DNA of 64,000 nucleotides from Pseudomonas moraviensis (GTDB lineage: Bacteria > Pseudomonadota > Gammaproteobacteria > Pseudomonadales > Pseudomonadaceae): NCBI RefSeq assembly GCF_900105805.1, contig NZ_LT629788.1:1984001-2048000 (forward strand). Reading direction: 5' to 3'. A program made the translations under genes and the position numbers. Of the stretch, positions 63,711 to 64,000 are shown in pieces. The notes under the pieces were generated by a model. The model saw only the letters and a list, made by a program, of their open reading frames with translations, did no database searches and was not told the DNA's origin. Within the stretch, counting starts at the first letter, position 1. Each line of letters starts with the position of its first letter.

Positions 63711-64000
63711 TCATCTATTGTCTCCGCCGCACGTACCGGAGTACTCAACATCTAATACTCGCACATATTCCCTCTTGAAAAAATTAGGCTTCTCATTCGC
63801 CCGAAACTCATACATGGGCCCATCATATTCAAAAATGTTCAACACTAATCGATAAAACAGTGTGAGTGTATTTGAAATCCGCCATTGCTCCTTGAGTTGG
63901 TTTAAATTATCATTTTCCTTAAACATTGGATGCGCAGCTGAGTTACGCAGATCATTCCATGCTTTTTTTTCAGTCCGCAATACCAATCCTTTATCGATGA
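63711..64000 (-). CDS. HEPN-domain protein, C-terminal part (partial)
   Basis: An open frame enters from the right edge and stops at 63711; about 96 residues are visible. KAWNDLRNSAAHP carries RNxxxH (Arg-Asn-Ser-Ala-Ala-His), the catalytic motif of HEPN ribonucleases. The following helices (LKEQWRISNTLTLFYRLVLNIFEYDG) suit the end of an ApeA-like HEPN domain. It is co-oriented with the Avs-like gene, 127 bases upstream of it. Full length, N-terminal domains and partners lie outside the window. It could be an ApeA-type abortive-infection protein, a toxin, or a partner of the Avs-like protein. Confidence 0.7.
   Translation of the reverse strand, partial: IDKGLVLRTEKKAWNDLRNSAAHPMFKENDNLNQLKEQWRISNTLTLFYRLVLNIFEYDGPMYEFRANEKPNFFKREYVRVLDVEYSGTCGGDNR

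Noticed and set aside
58196..64000. Integrase, insertion sequence or CRISPR array in the island
   Set aside because: No recombinase motif, terminal inverted repeats or regularly spaced repeats were seen in the visible part.

Overview
The window looks like the chromosome of a fluorescent-group Pseudomonas. The evidence is high GC, the typical Pseudomonas gene families, a Roc-type signalling set beside chaperone-usher fimbriae, a YbfB/YjiJ-type transporter and a betaine-type ABC transporter. Species cannot be fixed by reading alone.

Layout. (1) 1-13340: the end of a gene with its terminator, a chemoreceptor, then a fimbrial locus. A BvgS/RocS1-like hybrid sensor kinase, a BvgA/RocA1-like response regulator and a RocR-like receiver-EAL phosphodiesterase lie on the minus strand. 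They diverge from a pilin-chaperone-usher operon on the plus strand. A small second pilin and a degenerate receiver protein lie beyond the kinase. Palindromes of the type TGAGAC-TT-GTCTCA sit before both transcription units. (2) 13412-16642: a LysR regulator divergent from a family IV esterase, a small protein and a UDP-glucuronate 4-epimerase. (3) 16643-40581: an exopolysaccharide locus. A long leader with a candidate promoter and an ops-like element precedes a NusG/RfaH paralogue, an outer-membrane barrel, Wza-like and Wzc-like proteins, a WcaJ-like initiating transferase, UDP-glucose dehydrogenase, four glycosyltransferases, Wzy, Wzx, GalE and a secreted GH16 enzyme. On the opposite strand a tightly overlapping four-gene operon encodes a glycosyltransferase, UDP-galactopyranose mutase, a cytosolic glycosidase and an MsbA-type ABC exporter. 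A second galE follows. (4) 40582-42711: small and decayed genes, including an internally deleted cyoD remnant, a cysteine-rich 35-residue ORF coupled to an MFS transporter, and a 60-residue orphan protein.

(5) 42733-56231: a locus that looks built to import and degrade a quaternary ammonium compound. It holds a ProVWX-type ABC transporter, a GlxA/GbdR-type AraC regulator, an FAD amine oxidase, a DapA-family lyase and an aldehyde dehydrogenase. Divergent from these are a LysR regulator, an MmgE/PrpD protein, a Rieske oxygenase with the E-x2-H-x4-H iron site of the betaine/carnitine group, and an MFS transporter. (6) 56500-57976: a YcaD-like MFS transporter and a tiny acidic protein.

(7) 58138-64000: the 3' half of a tRNA-Leu(TAA) marks the edge of an integrated island with AT-richer, atypical sequence that runs off the window. 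Its cargo is the most striking part: a 1723-residue protein with an N-terminal PD-(D/E)xK (Cap4/DUF4297-like) nuclease, a central STAND-type NTPase and about 1200 residues of helical C-terminus. This is the architecture of Avs (antiviral STAND) phage sensors. Just upstream is the C-terminus of a HEPN protein with an RNxxxH motif. This is most probably an anti-phage defence island.
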